A stretch of DNA of 32,697 bases from an uncultured Eggerthella sp. (GTDB taxonomy: Bacteria; Actinomycetota; Coriobacteriia; Coriobacteriales; Eggerthellaceae), in NCBI GenBank assembly GCA_958431815.1, contig CAUASB010000014.1, positions 1 through 32,697 of the forward strand. Direction: 5' to 3'. Below are positions 1 to 7,784 of the stretch, piece by piece (position 1 is the first letter of the stretch; the number at the start of each line of letters is the position of its first letter). The notes beneath the pieces were generated by a model that searched no databases, was not told the DNA's origin, and worked only from the letters and a program-made list of their open reading frames with translations. The position numbers and the translations under genes were made by a program.

Positions 1-25
1 TCTGTGTCTGAATTTTTGTTCGGCT

Positions 26-41
26 CCCCCCCCCCCCCCCC
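26..41. repeat. 16-base poly-C homopolymer run
   Basis: Sixteen consecutive C residues lie just inside the left edge of the window. They sit inside an imperfect inverted repeat: GTTCGG upstream (19-24 region) and CCGAAC downstream (52-57 region), with C4/G4 blocks inside. No other homopolymer of this length is visible in the window. It may be a real slippery tract in the leader of rsmI or an assembly-edge artefact. The rest of the stretch before position 138 shows only the rsmI ribosome-binding site. Confidence 0.9.
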
Positions 42-137
42 ACGGGGCACCCGAACCACTACCCGCTAATTCGTCTTCTGACTTTTTGGCTGGGCGCATT
101 TGGTGTTGTGGCTTTGTCTGTTTCCTGAGGAGGAACA

Positions 138-995
138 GTGTCCGACGAAACTGGAAAATTGATTATCATTCCCACGCCGTTGGGCAATTTGGGGGATGTT
201 ACCAAGCGCACGCTTCAGGCGTTTAAGGCTTGTGACACTATGTGTTGTGAGGATACTCGTGTTACGGGGAAGCTGCTTTCTGCTTTGGGCATCGAAAAGC
301 GGTTAGAGCGTTTGGACGAGGCTACGGTTTCCAAGCGTGCGGGGGAGATTGTTCGCCGTGTGATGGATGGGGAAGTGATTGGTTTCGCGTCTGACGCAGG
401 CATGCCGGGTGTTTCCGATCCAGGGCAGCGCCTTATCGATGAAGCGCGTAACCAGGGTGCTGCAGTTGAGGTGCTGCCGGGTGGCACGGCGGTTGCCACG
501 GCCTACGTTGCTAGCGGCTTTCCCACGCAAACCTTCTACTTCGGCGCTTTTTTCCCTCGCAAGGAAGGCGAGCGCAAACGGGTGTTGGATGGCTTGAAAT
601 CGCTTGATGCGGCGCTGGTGTTCTATGAAAGCCCGCAGCGTATCGCCTCTGCCCTCGAGTCGATTGCCGAGGCATTTCCGTTCCGCCGCGTTGCGGTGTG
701 CCGTGAGCTCACCAAAGTGCATGAAGAGGTGTATCGAGGGATGTCTCCCGCCGTGCGTGATGAGTTTGCAGCCCGCGCGGAAGCAGGCACCATCAAGGGT
801 GAAATCGTTATCGTAATTGATGCGCCCACCGATGAAGAGCGCAATGCCAGCCATGCCGAACAGTCAAATGATGCCGCAGCTCGCGCCAAAGAGCTGATTG
901 CTGAGGGCTCTCTTTCAAAGAAGGACATCGTCAAAACCCTGCGATCAGAGTTCGGCATCAGCCGCAACGAAGCCTACGAGCTGGTTATTGGGTAA
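138..995 (+). CDS. rsmI: 16S rRNA (cytidine(1402)-2'-O)-methyltransferase RsmI
   Basis: RsmI uses S-adenosylmethionine to 2'-O-methylate C1402 in the decoding centre of 16S rRNA. The 285-residue product has the usual family length. Visible motifs are PTPLGNLGD (12-20), EDTR (38-41), SDAGMPGVSDPG (85-96), an LPGGTAV loop (113-119, where many homologues have LPGPSA), FFPRKEGER near 138, FYESPQR near 162 and CRELTKVHEE near 188. This set places it in the tetrapyrrole-methylase fold. The C-terminus (about 235-285) is the usual helical tail. The GTG start follows GAGGAGG with about 6 bases of spacing, which settles the start. It runs into a hairpin terminator and converges with the dehydrogenase gene. 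The identity is well supported. Confidence 0.95.
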   Translation: MSDETGKLIIIPTPLGNLGDVTKRTLQAFKACDTMCCEDTRVTGKLLSALGIEKRLERLDEATVSKRAGEIVRRVMDGEVIGFASDAGMPGVSDPGQRLIDEARNQGAAVEVLPGGTAVATAYVASGFPTQTFYFGAFFPRKEGERKRVLDGLKSLDAALVFYESPQRIASALESIAEAFPFRRVAVCRELTKVHEEVYRGMSPAVRDEFAARAEAGTIKGEIVIVIDAPTDEERNASHAEQSNDAAARAKELIAEGSLSKKDIVKTLRSEFGISRNEAYELVIG

Positions 996-1020
996 CAAGC
1001 TTATTCTTCATGCTTGAATA

Positions 1021-1056
1021 ATGAGGGCGAGCATTCTCTATGATGCTCGCCCTCAT
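1021..1056. terminator. Hairpin between convergent rsmI and dehydrogenase genes
   Basis: A perfect 14-bp inverted repeat (1021-1034 pairs with 1043-1056, loop of 8 bases) lies in the 89-base gap between two convergent genes. An additional A-T pair can form just outside. Neither strand shows a long T run after the stem, so it is a likely bidirectional terminator of weak intrinsic type. Position and stem length support the call. Confidence 0.75.
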
Positions 1057-1084
1057 TGCGTTGTGGAATAGTGTTCGACGACGC

Positions 1085-2020
1085 TTAGTACTTATAGAAT
1101 CCCTCACCTGCGTTGACGCCGGTTTTGCCTGCGTCAATGTACTCTTTCAGCAGGGCTGCGATTTTGCCGGGCACGGTTTCGGGATCCTTGGCCTCGGGGC
1201 TCATGGCCACGATGTTGTATGCCGTGGTAAGACCTACGATGTCTAGGATCTGGAAGGGGCCAAGCGGTGCGCCAGTGCCCAGCTGCCAGGTTTTATCGAT
1301 GGTTTCTGGGTCTGCAACGCCTTTGGCCAACAGCGCCTGCGCGGAATTCAGGAAAGGAACCAGAAGACTGTTCAGGATGTAGCCAGGCTGTTCCTTCTTC
1401 AGCTGGAGCGGAATCATCCCGATGGCCTGGGCGAATTCGACTACTTCTTGGTACGCTTCAGGACTCGTGCCTGCATGGCCCATTACCTCGGCGGTGTTGT
1501 TGCGCCAGATTTCGTTGGCAAAGTGCAAGGCCAGATATTTTTCGGGTCTTCCTGTGCTTTCTGCGAAGGTGTTGGGTAGCATGGTGGAAGAGTTGGTCAC
1601 GATTAGTGCGTTTTCGGGCAAGTAGCGAGCCATGGTTTGGTAGAACTCAACCTTTTCGGCAGGGTTTTCTGCAATGGCCTCAATAACTAAATCAGCATTT
1701 TTTGCCGCTTCTTCGTGGCTGAGCGTGAACTCGATGTGATCCATAGCGTGGGCGGCATGTTCGATAAGCGCATCGATTTGGGCTTCATCCAACTCAGGAG
1801 TGTCGGCTAAGCCGCGGCAATAAGCTGCAGGGTTGGTTTTCATGGCCTGGAGCGTTTCGAGGTAAATGCGCTGCACGCGTTCGAACTTTGGCATAGCACG
1901 TCCGATTGAGCTTTCCATGCGTAGCCATACCTTTACGTTGAAGCCTTTGTACGCTGCCTGGAAAGCGATTAGGCTTCCCAAAACGCCGCCGCCTGCTACT
2001 ACGACATTCTTGATACTCAT
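1085..2020 (-). CDS. 3-hydroxyacyl-CoA dehydrogenase (3-hydroxybutyryl-CoA dehydrogenase family)
   Basis: This soluble NAD(P)-dependent enzyme would interconvert 3-hydroxyacyl-CoA and 3-oxoacyl-CoA in fatty-acid or butyrate-type metabolism. The 311-residue product begins with a Rossmann motif AGGGVLGS (9-16), has the LVIEAIAENP segment (111-120) and TNSS (142-145). It keeps the expected catalytic residues His166 (in LALHFANE), Glu178 (in AEVM) and Asn217 (in PGYILNSLL), followed by the helical C-terminal dimerisation domain. The HFANEIW context differs from the common HFFNP, so it belongs to a divergent subgroup and its substrate is unknown. I chose the ATG at 2020 because AAAGGG sits about 7-8 bases upstream; an in-frame GTG 15 bases further out lacks a ribosome-binding site. 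It is transcribed divergently from the MFS gene. Confidence 0.9.
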   Translation of the reverse strand: MSIKNVVVAGGGVLGSLIAFQAAYKGFNVKVWLRMESSIGRAMPKFERVQRIYLETLQAMKTNPAAYCRGLADTPELDEAQIDALIEHAAHAMDHIEFTLSHEEAAKNADLVIEAIAENPAEKVEFYQTMARYLPENALIVTNSSTMLPNTFAESTGRPEKYLALHFANEIWRNNTAEVMGHAGTSPEAYQEVVEFAQAIGMIPLQLKKEQPGYILNSLLVPFLNSAQALLAKGVADPETIDKTWQLGTGAPLGPFQILDIVGLTTAYNIVAMSPEAKDPETVPGKIAALLKEYIDAGKTGVNAGEGFYKY

Positions 2021-2038
2021 CGCACACCCTTTCACTCT

Positions 2039-2059
2039 GGCGCATGGGGATGATGCGCC
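2039..2059. promoter_or_regulatory. Inverted repeat in dehydrogenase leader
   Basis: Seven-base arms (2039-2045 and 2053-2059, GGCGCAT/ATGCGCC) flank a 7-base loop. The repeat lies 19 bases upstream of the minus-strand dehydrogenase start codon, close to its ribosome-binding site. It could be an operator or a leader hairpin. The 251-base divergent region also holds a shorter symmetric element at 2143-2154 (TGAAC, GT, GTTCA). No regulator gene is adjacent. Confidence 0.3.
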
Positions 2060-2186
2060 GTGGACTCGGTTGAATGCGTCAAGTATGACTGCCGGCGTGC
2101 TTTTCTGCTGCTTCGCTTACCGAGTGGCGCGAAAACGTATGGTGAACGTGTTCATGAAAAGAGGATCTTTAAGATAATTCATCATA

Positions 2187-2215
2187 TTGCAAGCATCTGT
2201 TGAGGTTGATACGAT
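2187..2215 (+). promoter_or_regulatory. Candidate sigma-70-type promoter for the MFS gene
   Basis: TTGCAA (2187-2192) and TACGAT (2210-2215) are separated by 17 bases, with a transcript start expected about 50 bases before the MFS start codon. Each box matches consensus only partly (four of six for the -10), so this is a weak call based on spacing and position. Confidence 0.35.
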
Positions 2216-2271
2216 GCGTAAAAACAAGCTGATTTTGGGGGATGGCTTGTTTTCATGGGGAGGGGGCTGCT

Positions 2272-3597
2272 ATGAAAAGCAACGTTCCAAGGCACACCGC
2301 GATGACTGTGCGTCACTGGTTTATCGTTCTGGCGGGGATTCTTATTGCATTCGGTCCGTGCGCCTTGGTGTACAACGTGTGGTCTATCTTCGTTGTTCCC
2401 GTTTCAAACGAGCTTGGCGTTGCTTCCAGCCAGTTCACGTTCTTCATCACGTTGGTTTACCTCATCGGTGGAATTGCTGCTCCGTTTGCCGGCAATCTGC
2501 TGCAGAAATTCGATCTGCGCATTGTGCTTTCCGTTTCCGTGCTGCTTGTGGCTGCAGGCTTGTTGGGATGTTCGTTCTGGACGCAGATTTGGCAGTTCTA
2601 TGCATCGGGGGTGGTAATCGGATTCGGCGTTGTTTCCCTGATGTTCCTGGCAATCCCCACGTTGGTAAACCGTTGGTTCGCAAAGCGAACAGGATTCTTC
2701 ATCGGGTTGTGCTTTGCCATGTCGGGCATTGGAGGCGCGGTGTGGAGCATGGTGGGTGGAATCCTCATCGCGGATTTCTCGTGGCGCACTGCATACCTGG
2801 TGTTCTCGGCTGCTGTGCTTGTGTTGGGTTTGCTGGCAACGTTGGGCCTGGTTCGCAGCTATCCTTCTGAAGTGGGGCTTCGGCCTTATCGCACCGAAGG
2901 GGAACGCGAAAGCGACACACAACAGAATGGCACGCAGCAGGATTGCTCAAGTGACGAGCCTGTTGCAAAACAATGGGGTGTTTCGGCACATGTGATGTTC
3001 CGTTCCCCAGTGTTCTACCTGCTTATGGTTTCCATGGGGTTGTTCAATGCTCTAACGGTGGTGGTAAACCTGTACGCTTCGTACATCTACCATTTGGGCG
3101 ATGCCGGGTTAGCTGGTATCACGCCTGAAAGTGCTGTGCTTATGGCTTCGTCTGTTGCGGCGGGCATTATGGCGGTTGCCGCTTTGGGTAAAGTCGTTTT
3201 GGGTGCGTTGTGCGACAAGAGCATGATGGCCGCGCTCAGTATGGCAACGCTGTGCGGTTTGGCCAGCATCGTTTTGATGTGGGTTGGCGAATCCCAAGCC
3301 CTGTTGATCTATGTGGGCGGTGCTTTGGGTGGTGTGCTGTATGCGGCAATCGACGGCCTGGCGCCTTCGTTGACCCGCCAGGTTGTGGGGCCACGCGATT
3401 ACACCATTATTTATTCCCGTATTGCCATGTTCGTCAATTTCGCCGGTGCTTTTGCCGCAACGGCGTTTACGGCGGTTTCCGAGATAAGCTGGGAAGCCGA
3501 GTGGATGCTAGGCATAGCGGTTGTCGCAGCTTCGTTTGCGCTGGGTGCCGCAGCGGTTCTTCTTGCAAGGAAAACGCTTACTCCAACGTACGAATAA
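2272..3597 (+). CDS. Major facilitator superfamily transporter, OFA-like
   Basis: A 441-residue integral membrane protein with about twelve hydrophobic segments and a charged central cytoplasmic loop (roughly residues 200-235, rich in Glu, Asp, Gln and Ser). It begins its first membrane segment near residue 15. Overall pattern and length fit the MFS, and the N-terminal half resembles the oxalate/formate antiporter (OFA) group that moves small carboxylates. The substrate cannot be read from sequence. I chose the ATG at 2272 because GGGAGGGGG lies immediately upstream with good spacing; an ATG 30 bases earlier has no such site. It is divergent from an acyl-CoA dehydrogenase gene, so the two may share control. 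No terminator was seen before larE. Confidence 0.85.
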   Translation: MKSNVPRHTAMTVRHWFIVLAGILIAFGPCALVYNVWSIFVVPVSNELGVASSQFTFFITLVYLIGGIAAPFAGNLLQKFDLRIVLSVSVLLVAAGLLGCSFWTQIWQFYASGVVIGFGVVSLMFLAIPTLVNRWFAKRTGFFIGLCFAMSGIGGAVWSMVGGILIADFSWRTAYLVFSAAVLVLGLLATLGLVRSYPSEVGLRPYRTEGERESDTQQNGTQQDCSSDEPVAKQWGVSAHVMFRSPVFYLLMVSMGLFNALTVVVNLYASYIYHLGDAGLAGITPESAVLMASSVAAGIMAVAALGKVVLGALCDKSMMAALSMATLCGLASIVLMWVGESQALLIYVGGALGGVLYAAIDGLAPSLTRQVVGPRDYTIIYSRIAMFVNFAGAFAATAFTAVSEISWEAEWMLGIAVVAASFALGAAAVLLARKTLTPTYE

Positions 3598-3690
3598 GTG
3601 ATTGCAGAGATTATATGACGCGGCGTTACTTATCTATGCTAGCTTGCTATTGTTTTGCCAGGCAGTACAGAGCGAAAGGCAATCCGCACC

Positions 3691-4518
3691 ATGGCAACTC
3701 TTCAGGAAAAATACTACGCATTGCGAAGCATCATTCAATCGTATGGAAAAATCGCCATTGCCTTTTCGGGCGGCGTTGACTCGAGTCTTCTAAGCTATGT
3801 TGCGCATGAGACTTTGGGTGAAAATGCCGTCGCTTTAACCGCTGATGCTCCGGTGGTTCCCCGAAGTGAATTTGCCGAAGGGAAGGAATTCTGCAAGCGT
3901 TATGGCATCAAGCAGGTGATTTGCCATCCCAACCCCTTCCAAAAAGAAGAAGTGCGCTTCAATGCTCCAAACCGATGCTACGTCTGCAAGAAGGAAATCT
4001 TCGGCTCGCTTTTTGCCGCAGCGCATGAACTGGGTATTTCCCTTATTGCCGACGGTTCAAACCTCGACGATTTGGGCGATTACCGTCCCGGCCTCAAAGC
4101 GTTAGAGGAACTGCAGGTTAAAAGTCCCCTTCGTGAAGTGGGTTTCACGAAAGCCGATATCCGTGCTCTTTCCAAGGAATTGGGCTTGCCAACTTGGAAC
4201 AAGCAGTCAAACGCGTGTCTTGCAACGCGCTTTCCCTACGGTAGCGAAATCACGGCAGAAAAGCTTGCTCTGGTGGACAAAGCGGAAGAAGCGCTTTCGG
4301 GCATGGGCTTTTCCCAGCTTCGCGTTCGCGTGCATGGCGATATCGCACGCATCGAAGTGCCTGTTAGCCAGATGAATCTGCTGTTGGCGGATGAAAACCG
4401 CGTAGCTATTGTGGGCGAACTGAAGAAACTCGGGTTTGCGTATGTTACGCTCGATTTGGCTGGTTATCGTACTGGCAGTATGAATGAGAAACTGGGCAAG
4501 GAGCCCTCTGCAAACTAG
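3691..4518 (+). CDS. larE: LarE-type ATP-dependent pyridinium dicarboxylate mononucleotide sulfurtransferase
   Basis: LarE adenylates and thiolates pyridinium-3,5-biscarboxylic acid mononucleotide to make the nickel-pincer nucleotide cofactor of lactate racemase-like enzymes. The 275-residue product has the PP-loop SGGVDSS (26-32), the conserved segment around DLGDYRPG (127-134), and NACLATRFPYG with Cys176, the same number as the sulfur-donor cysteine of Lactobacillus plantarum LarE. It also has RCYVCKK with Cys96 and Cys99, which from memory the Lactobacillus enzyme lacks. That three-cysteine set matches the [4Fe-4S]-dependent LarE subgroup. The ATG at 3691 follows AAAGG at about 12 bases; a TTG 36 bases upstream is less likely. 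No larA, larB or larC is in the window. It sits directly before mnmA and a cysteine desulfurase gene, which could supply sulfur. Confidence 0.92.
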   Translation: MATLQEKYYALRSIIQSYGKIAIAFSGGVDSSLLSYVAHETLGENAVALTADAPVVPRSEFAEGKEFCKRYGIKQVICHPNPFQKEEVRFNAPNRCYVCKKEIFGSLFAAAHELGISLIADGSNLDDLGDYRPGLKALEELQVKSPLREVGFTKADIRALSKELGLPTWNKQSNACLATRFPYGSEITAEKLALVDKAEEALSGMGFSQLRVRVHGDIARIEVPVSQMNLLLADENRVAIVGELKKLGFAYVTLDLAGYRTGSMNEKLGKEPSAN

Positions 4519-4530
4519 AACGGAATGGTA

Positions 4531-5622
4531 ATGGGCAACAAGCAAGAGCGCGTTATCTGCGCCATGAGCGGGGGAGTGGACAGCTCCGTTGCCGCAAAGC
4601 TATTGGTCGATGCTGATTACGACGTGATGGGCGTAACCATGAAGTTGTTCGATAGCGATGGCATGATCCTTGAAGAGGGAAGCCGCACGTGCTGTTCGCT
4701 CGAAGACGTGGAAGATGCGCGCAATGTTGCCTTTGGGCTGGGTATTCCCTATCACGTGTTCAACTACACCGACACGTTTGGCACGTGCGTGGTCGACCGC
4801 TTCTGCCAGGCGTATTTGGAAGGCAGGACGCCCAACCCGTGTATCGACTGCAACCGCTTTTTGAAGTTCGAAGCCCTGCAGCAGCGCCGCCGCGAGTTGG
4901 GGTTCGATTATGTGGCAACGGGTCATTACGCTCGTCGCTCGTTTGACCCTGAAACAGGACGCTACCTGCTGCGCAAGGGGCTCGATCCGAAGAAAGACCA
5001 AAGCTATGTCCTGTACCACCTTACGCAGGACCACTTGGCCCATATGCTGTTTCCCGTGGGCGAGCTTGAGAAAACCCAGGTGCGTGCTGTGGCCCATGAA
5101 GCGGGGTTGGAAAACGCCGACAAGCTCGAAAGCCAGGACATTTGCTTCGTGCCCGACGGTGACTACGCTGCGTTCATCCACGAGCATACCGGTGCCGAGT
5201 TCACGCCGGGCCCCATTGTCAATGAAGAGGGCGTGCAGCTGGGCACCCATAATGGGTTGGTGCATTACACCATCGGCCAACGCAAGGGCCTGGGCATCGC
5301 TGCCGGCGAGCCCCTGTTCGTCTTGAAGAAAGACGTTGCCACCAATTCGCTTGTGGTGGGGCCTGCTTCTTCTGCGGGTTTTACGGTTGTGCGGGCGTCA
5401 GACGTGAACCTGATCTCGGTCGAGAGCATCGAAGAGCCGATGGAAGTCGAAGCAAAAGTGAACTATCGTGCCACGCCCCGTAAGGCGCAGGTGCGCATGG
5501 AAGGTGACGAGCTGATTGCCCGGTTCGAAGAGCCACTGCGCGCTGTTGCTCCTGGTCAAGCACTTGTTCTGTACCAGGACGATGTGGTTGTTGGCGGCGG
5601 TACCATCGAGTCGGCGCGGTAA
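4531..5622 (+). CDS. mnmA: tRNA-specific 2-thiouridylase MnmA
   Basis: MnmA adenylates U34 of Lys, Glu and Gln tRNAs and replaces its C2 oxygen with sulfur. The 363-residue protein shows the PP-loop SGGVDSS (13-19), the nucleophile region NPCIDC (Cys104 as the catalytic cysteine), ATGHYAR (129-135), the KDQSYVLY segment (155-162) and SQDICF with Cys205, the persulfide-forming cysteine. A beta-barrel C-terminal domain follows from about residue 290. An ATG six bases earlier (4525) is equally in frame; I prefer 4531 because GGA then lies 6 bases upstream. It begins a few bases after the larE stop and ends just before a cysteine desulfurase gene, which fits a dedicated sulfur supply. Confidence 0.96.
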   Translation: MGNKQERVICAMSGGVDSSVAAKLLVDADYDVMGVTMKLFDSDGMILEEGSRTCCSLEDVEDARNVAFGLGIPYHVFNYTDTFGTCVVDRFCQAYLEGRTPNPCIDCNRFLKFEALQQRRRELGFDYVATGHYARRSFDPETGRYLLRKGLDPKKDQSYVLYHLTQDHLAHMLFPVGELEKTQVRAVAHEAGLENADKLESQDICFVPDGDYAAFIHEHTGAEFTPGPIVNEEGVQLGTHNGLVHYTIGQRKGLGIAAGEPLFVLKKDVATNSLVVGPASSAGFTVVRASDVNLISVESIEEPMEVEAKVNYRATPRKAQVRMEGDELIARFEEPLRAVAPGQALVLYQDDVVVGGGTIESAR

Positions 5623-5628
5623 GGCTTG

Positions 5629-6828
5629 ATGCCGGATATGCAAAATCAGGAAATCTGCTATTTAGACAATGCGGCAACCACCAAAATGCACCCCCTGGTG
5701 TTTCAGGCAATGGAGCCCTACCTTGCTGAAGAGTTCTTCAACCCTTCAGCTCTCTATTATCCGGCTCAGCGTGAAAAGGTTGTGCTCGAAGCGGCGCGCA
5801 AGTACCTGGCAGCCACGTTAGGTGCGCGTGCGAGCGAAATCCGTTTTACCTCGGGCGGTAGCGAAGCTGATAACGCCGCTTTGAAAGGCATTGCGCTTGC
5901 CAACCAGAGTAAGGGCAACCATATCGTGGTTTCCTCTATCGAGCACCATGCTGTGCTTGAATCAGCTCATTGGCTCGAGCGAAGGGGGTTTCACGTAACG
6001 TATCTCCCCGTCAGCGGGGATGGCATGGTTTCACCCGAGAGCTTGGAACAGGCGCTTACCCCTGAAACCGTAGTGGCTTCAGTTATGACGGCCAACAACG
6101 AAGTGGGCACCATTCAGCCCATTGCGGCGTTGAGCGCCGTCTGCCGCAAGCATGGAGTTCCCTTCCATACCGACGCCGTGCAGGCATACGGGCATATTCC
6201 CCTTGATGTTTCAACGTTGGGGGTTGATGCCCTTTCTGTTTCGGCCCATAAATTCCACGGGCCCAAGGGCATTGGCTTTCTCTATTGCAAAAGGGGCTTG
6301 AAAACCGAGCCTCTTATCAGCGGTGGTGCGCAGGAGCGCGGCTATCGTGCGGGTACGGAAAACCTGGCGGGAATCGTGGGGATGGAAACGGCGGCGCGCT
6401 TGGCATTCGGGGATGCAAAGCCGAACTTTCCCGATGAGACGCAATCTTTTTCCTTGGCTCGTTCCAAAGCGCATGTCGAGGGTTTGCGCAATTATATGGC
6501 TTCCTATATCGAAGATACGATTGAGGATGTTCGTTTCAATGACTGCGAAAGCCAACGTTTGCCGGGCATCTTGAGCGTTTCGTTTTCCAACGTGTCGGGT
6601 GAAGCGCTGCTGGGCTTGCTCGACCAGCACGGCGTGTGCGCTTCGGCCGGCTCCGCTTGCGCTTCGGGGTCGCTTGAGCCCAGTCATGTGCTTACCGCCA
6701 TGGGAGTGCCTGCCGAATGGGCAAAAGGCACCATCCGCTTTTCGTTTTCGGCCTATACCACGCAGAGCGAAGTGGAACGCGCCTGCCATGTTTTGCGTGA
6801 TGCTGTGCACCATGTAAGGAATGTCTAG
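5629..6828 (+). CDS. Cysteine desulfurase, IscS/NifS family
   Basis: This PLP enzyme removes sulfur from cysteine as a protein-bound persulfide for transfer to partners. The 399-residue protein has YLDNAATT (11-18), the PLP lysine Lys208 in SAHKFHGPKG, His106 in the EHHAVLES segment, and the mobile-loop active cysteine Cys344 in SAGSACASG. The long loop and SAC motif mark class I (IscS-like), unlike the SufS encoded further along. Its position directly after mnmA and larE suggests it feeds tRNA thiolation and LarE rather than bulk Fe-S assembly; that is inference. The ATG at 5629 has AAGG four bases upstream and nearly touches the mnmA stop codon. A second ATG at 5638 is possible. Confidence 0.93.
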   Translation: MPDMQNQEICYLDNAATTKMHPLVFQAMEPYLAEEFFNPSALYYPAQREKVVLEAARKYLAATLGARASEIRFTSGGSEADNAALKGIALANQSKGNHIVVSSIEHHAVLESAHWLERRGFHVTYLPVSGDGMVSPESLEQALTPETVVASVMTANNEVGTIQPIAALSAVCRKHGVPFHTDAVQAYGHIPLDVSTLGVDALSVSAHKFHGPKGIGFLYCKRGLKTEPLISGGAQERGYRAGTENLAGIVGMETAARLAFGDAKPNFPDETQSFSLARSKAHVEGLRNYMASYIEDTIEDVRFNDCESQRLPGILSVSFSNVSGEALLGLLDQHGVCASAGSACASGSLEPSHVLTAMGVPAEWAKGTIRFSFSAYTTQSEVERACHVLRDAVHHVRNV

Positions 6829-6870
6829 CAGATGGCCCAGCTTTGCTGCACCATCGTTTATAAGGGAGAT

Positions 6871-7770
6871 ATGGAAGAATCCAACGAACAAGGCCTCAGC
6901 CGCAAGCAAATCGAAGATGCCCGCAATAATCGCAGCTCCTTGCAAGGTTCCACCGGCACCGGACACCTGCCTTCAGAGCCGCTGCGCCTTCATGTGCTGG
7001 CAAGCGGCAGCAAGGGCAACGCCTCAATCGTGGAAAACGCCCAAACGGGCGAAGGCGTGCTCATCGACTGCGGCATCTGCAGACGCGATGTGCTGTCCCG
7101 ATGCGATGAAGCCGGTTTCGATCTGGGCAAGCTCAAGGCGGTGCTTATCACCCACGAGCATTCCGACCACACCAAGGGCCTGAAGGTGCTCTACCGCGAG
7201 TTGGCTAAGCGTGGTATCGAAGTGCCTCTGTATGCCAACGGGGCAACGGCATCGAACAGCAAGCCCATTCAGGAAACCCTTGATTACACCGAGCTGGTTG
7301 CCTTGAGTGCCGGTGACCAGCTTTCACTTGCGGGGATGCAGATTGTACCATTTGCAACCTCGCATGATGCTGCCTCTTCGTTCGGCTTCAGGCTCTGGAT
7401 AGGCGAAGACGCACTGGGCTTTATGACTGATACGGGTGTGGTGACAGGTGCTGCGCATGAGGCGCTGCAGGGTTGCCGTATTCTAGCTATCGAGGCGAAC
7501 CATGACCCTGTCATGCTGAAAAACGGTCCGTACCCTCGTTCGCTTCAAGAGCGCGTTGCTTCCGACGTGGGGCATTTGAGCAATCAGCAGTCAGCAGAAG
7601 AGCTTGCTTCGCTTTTGCATCCGGGATTGCAGGAAGTGATTGCCATGCACATTTCCGAGAACAACAACACCTACCGTTTGCCAGTGGAGTGCTTGCGCGA
7701 GGTGCTTGTCGAGGAAGATCACAGCGCTACGGCGGTATGCTCCTATCAGCAGCGGCTTGTTTCGCGCTAA
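6871..7770 (+). CDS. MBL-fold metallo-hydrolase, WalJ/YycJ-like
   Basis: A metallo-beta-lactamase-fold protein with the metal-binding motif HEHSDH (95-100), preceded by LASGSKGNAS (43-52), the usual opening of the WalJ/YycJ family. Members are linked to cell-wall and DNA-repair phenotypes in Firmicutes, but the reaction is not settled, and no walKR genes are present here. The 299-residue protein carries an extra polar N-terminus of about 37 residues before the fold begins. The ATG at 6871 follows AAGGGAG closely; an in-frame ATG 39 bases upstream lacks a ribosome-binding site. It is the last gene of the sulfur-transfer operon and converges on the Rrf2 gene with only 14 bases between stops and no visible terminator. 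Confidence 0.85.
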   Translation: MEESNEQGLSRKQIEDARNNRSSLQGSTGTGHLPSEPLRLHVLASGSKGNASIVENAQTGEGVLIDCGICRRDVLSRCDEAGFDLGKLKAVLITHEHSDHTKGLKVLYRELAKRGIEVPLYANGATASNSKPIQETLDYTELVALSAGDQLSLAGMQIVPFATSHDAASSFGFRLWIGEDALGFMTDTGVVTGAAHEALQGCRILAIEANHDPVMLKNGPYPRSLQERVASDVGHLSNQQSAEELASLLHPGLQEVIAMHISENNNTYRLPVECLREVLVEEDHSATAVCSYQQRLVSR

Positions 7771-7784
7771 ACGCGTACCGCAAA

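Noticed and set aside
3691..4518. LarE gene as QueC/ExsB or NAD synthetase
   Set aside because: The NACLATRFPYG and DYRPG segments are specific for LarE; the PP-loop alone is shared by those families.
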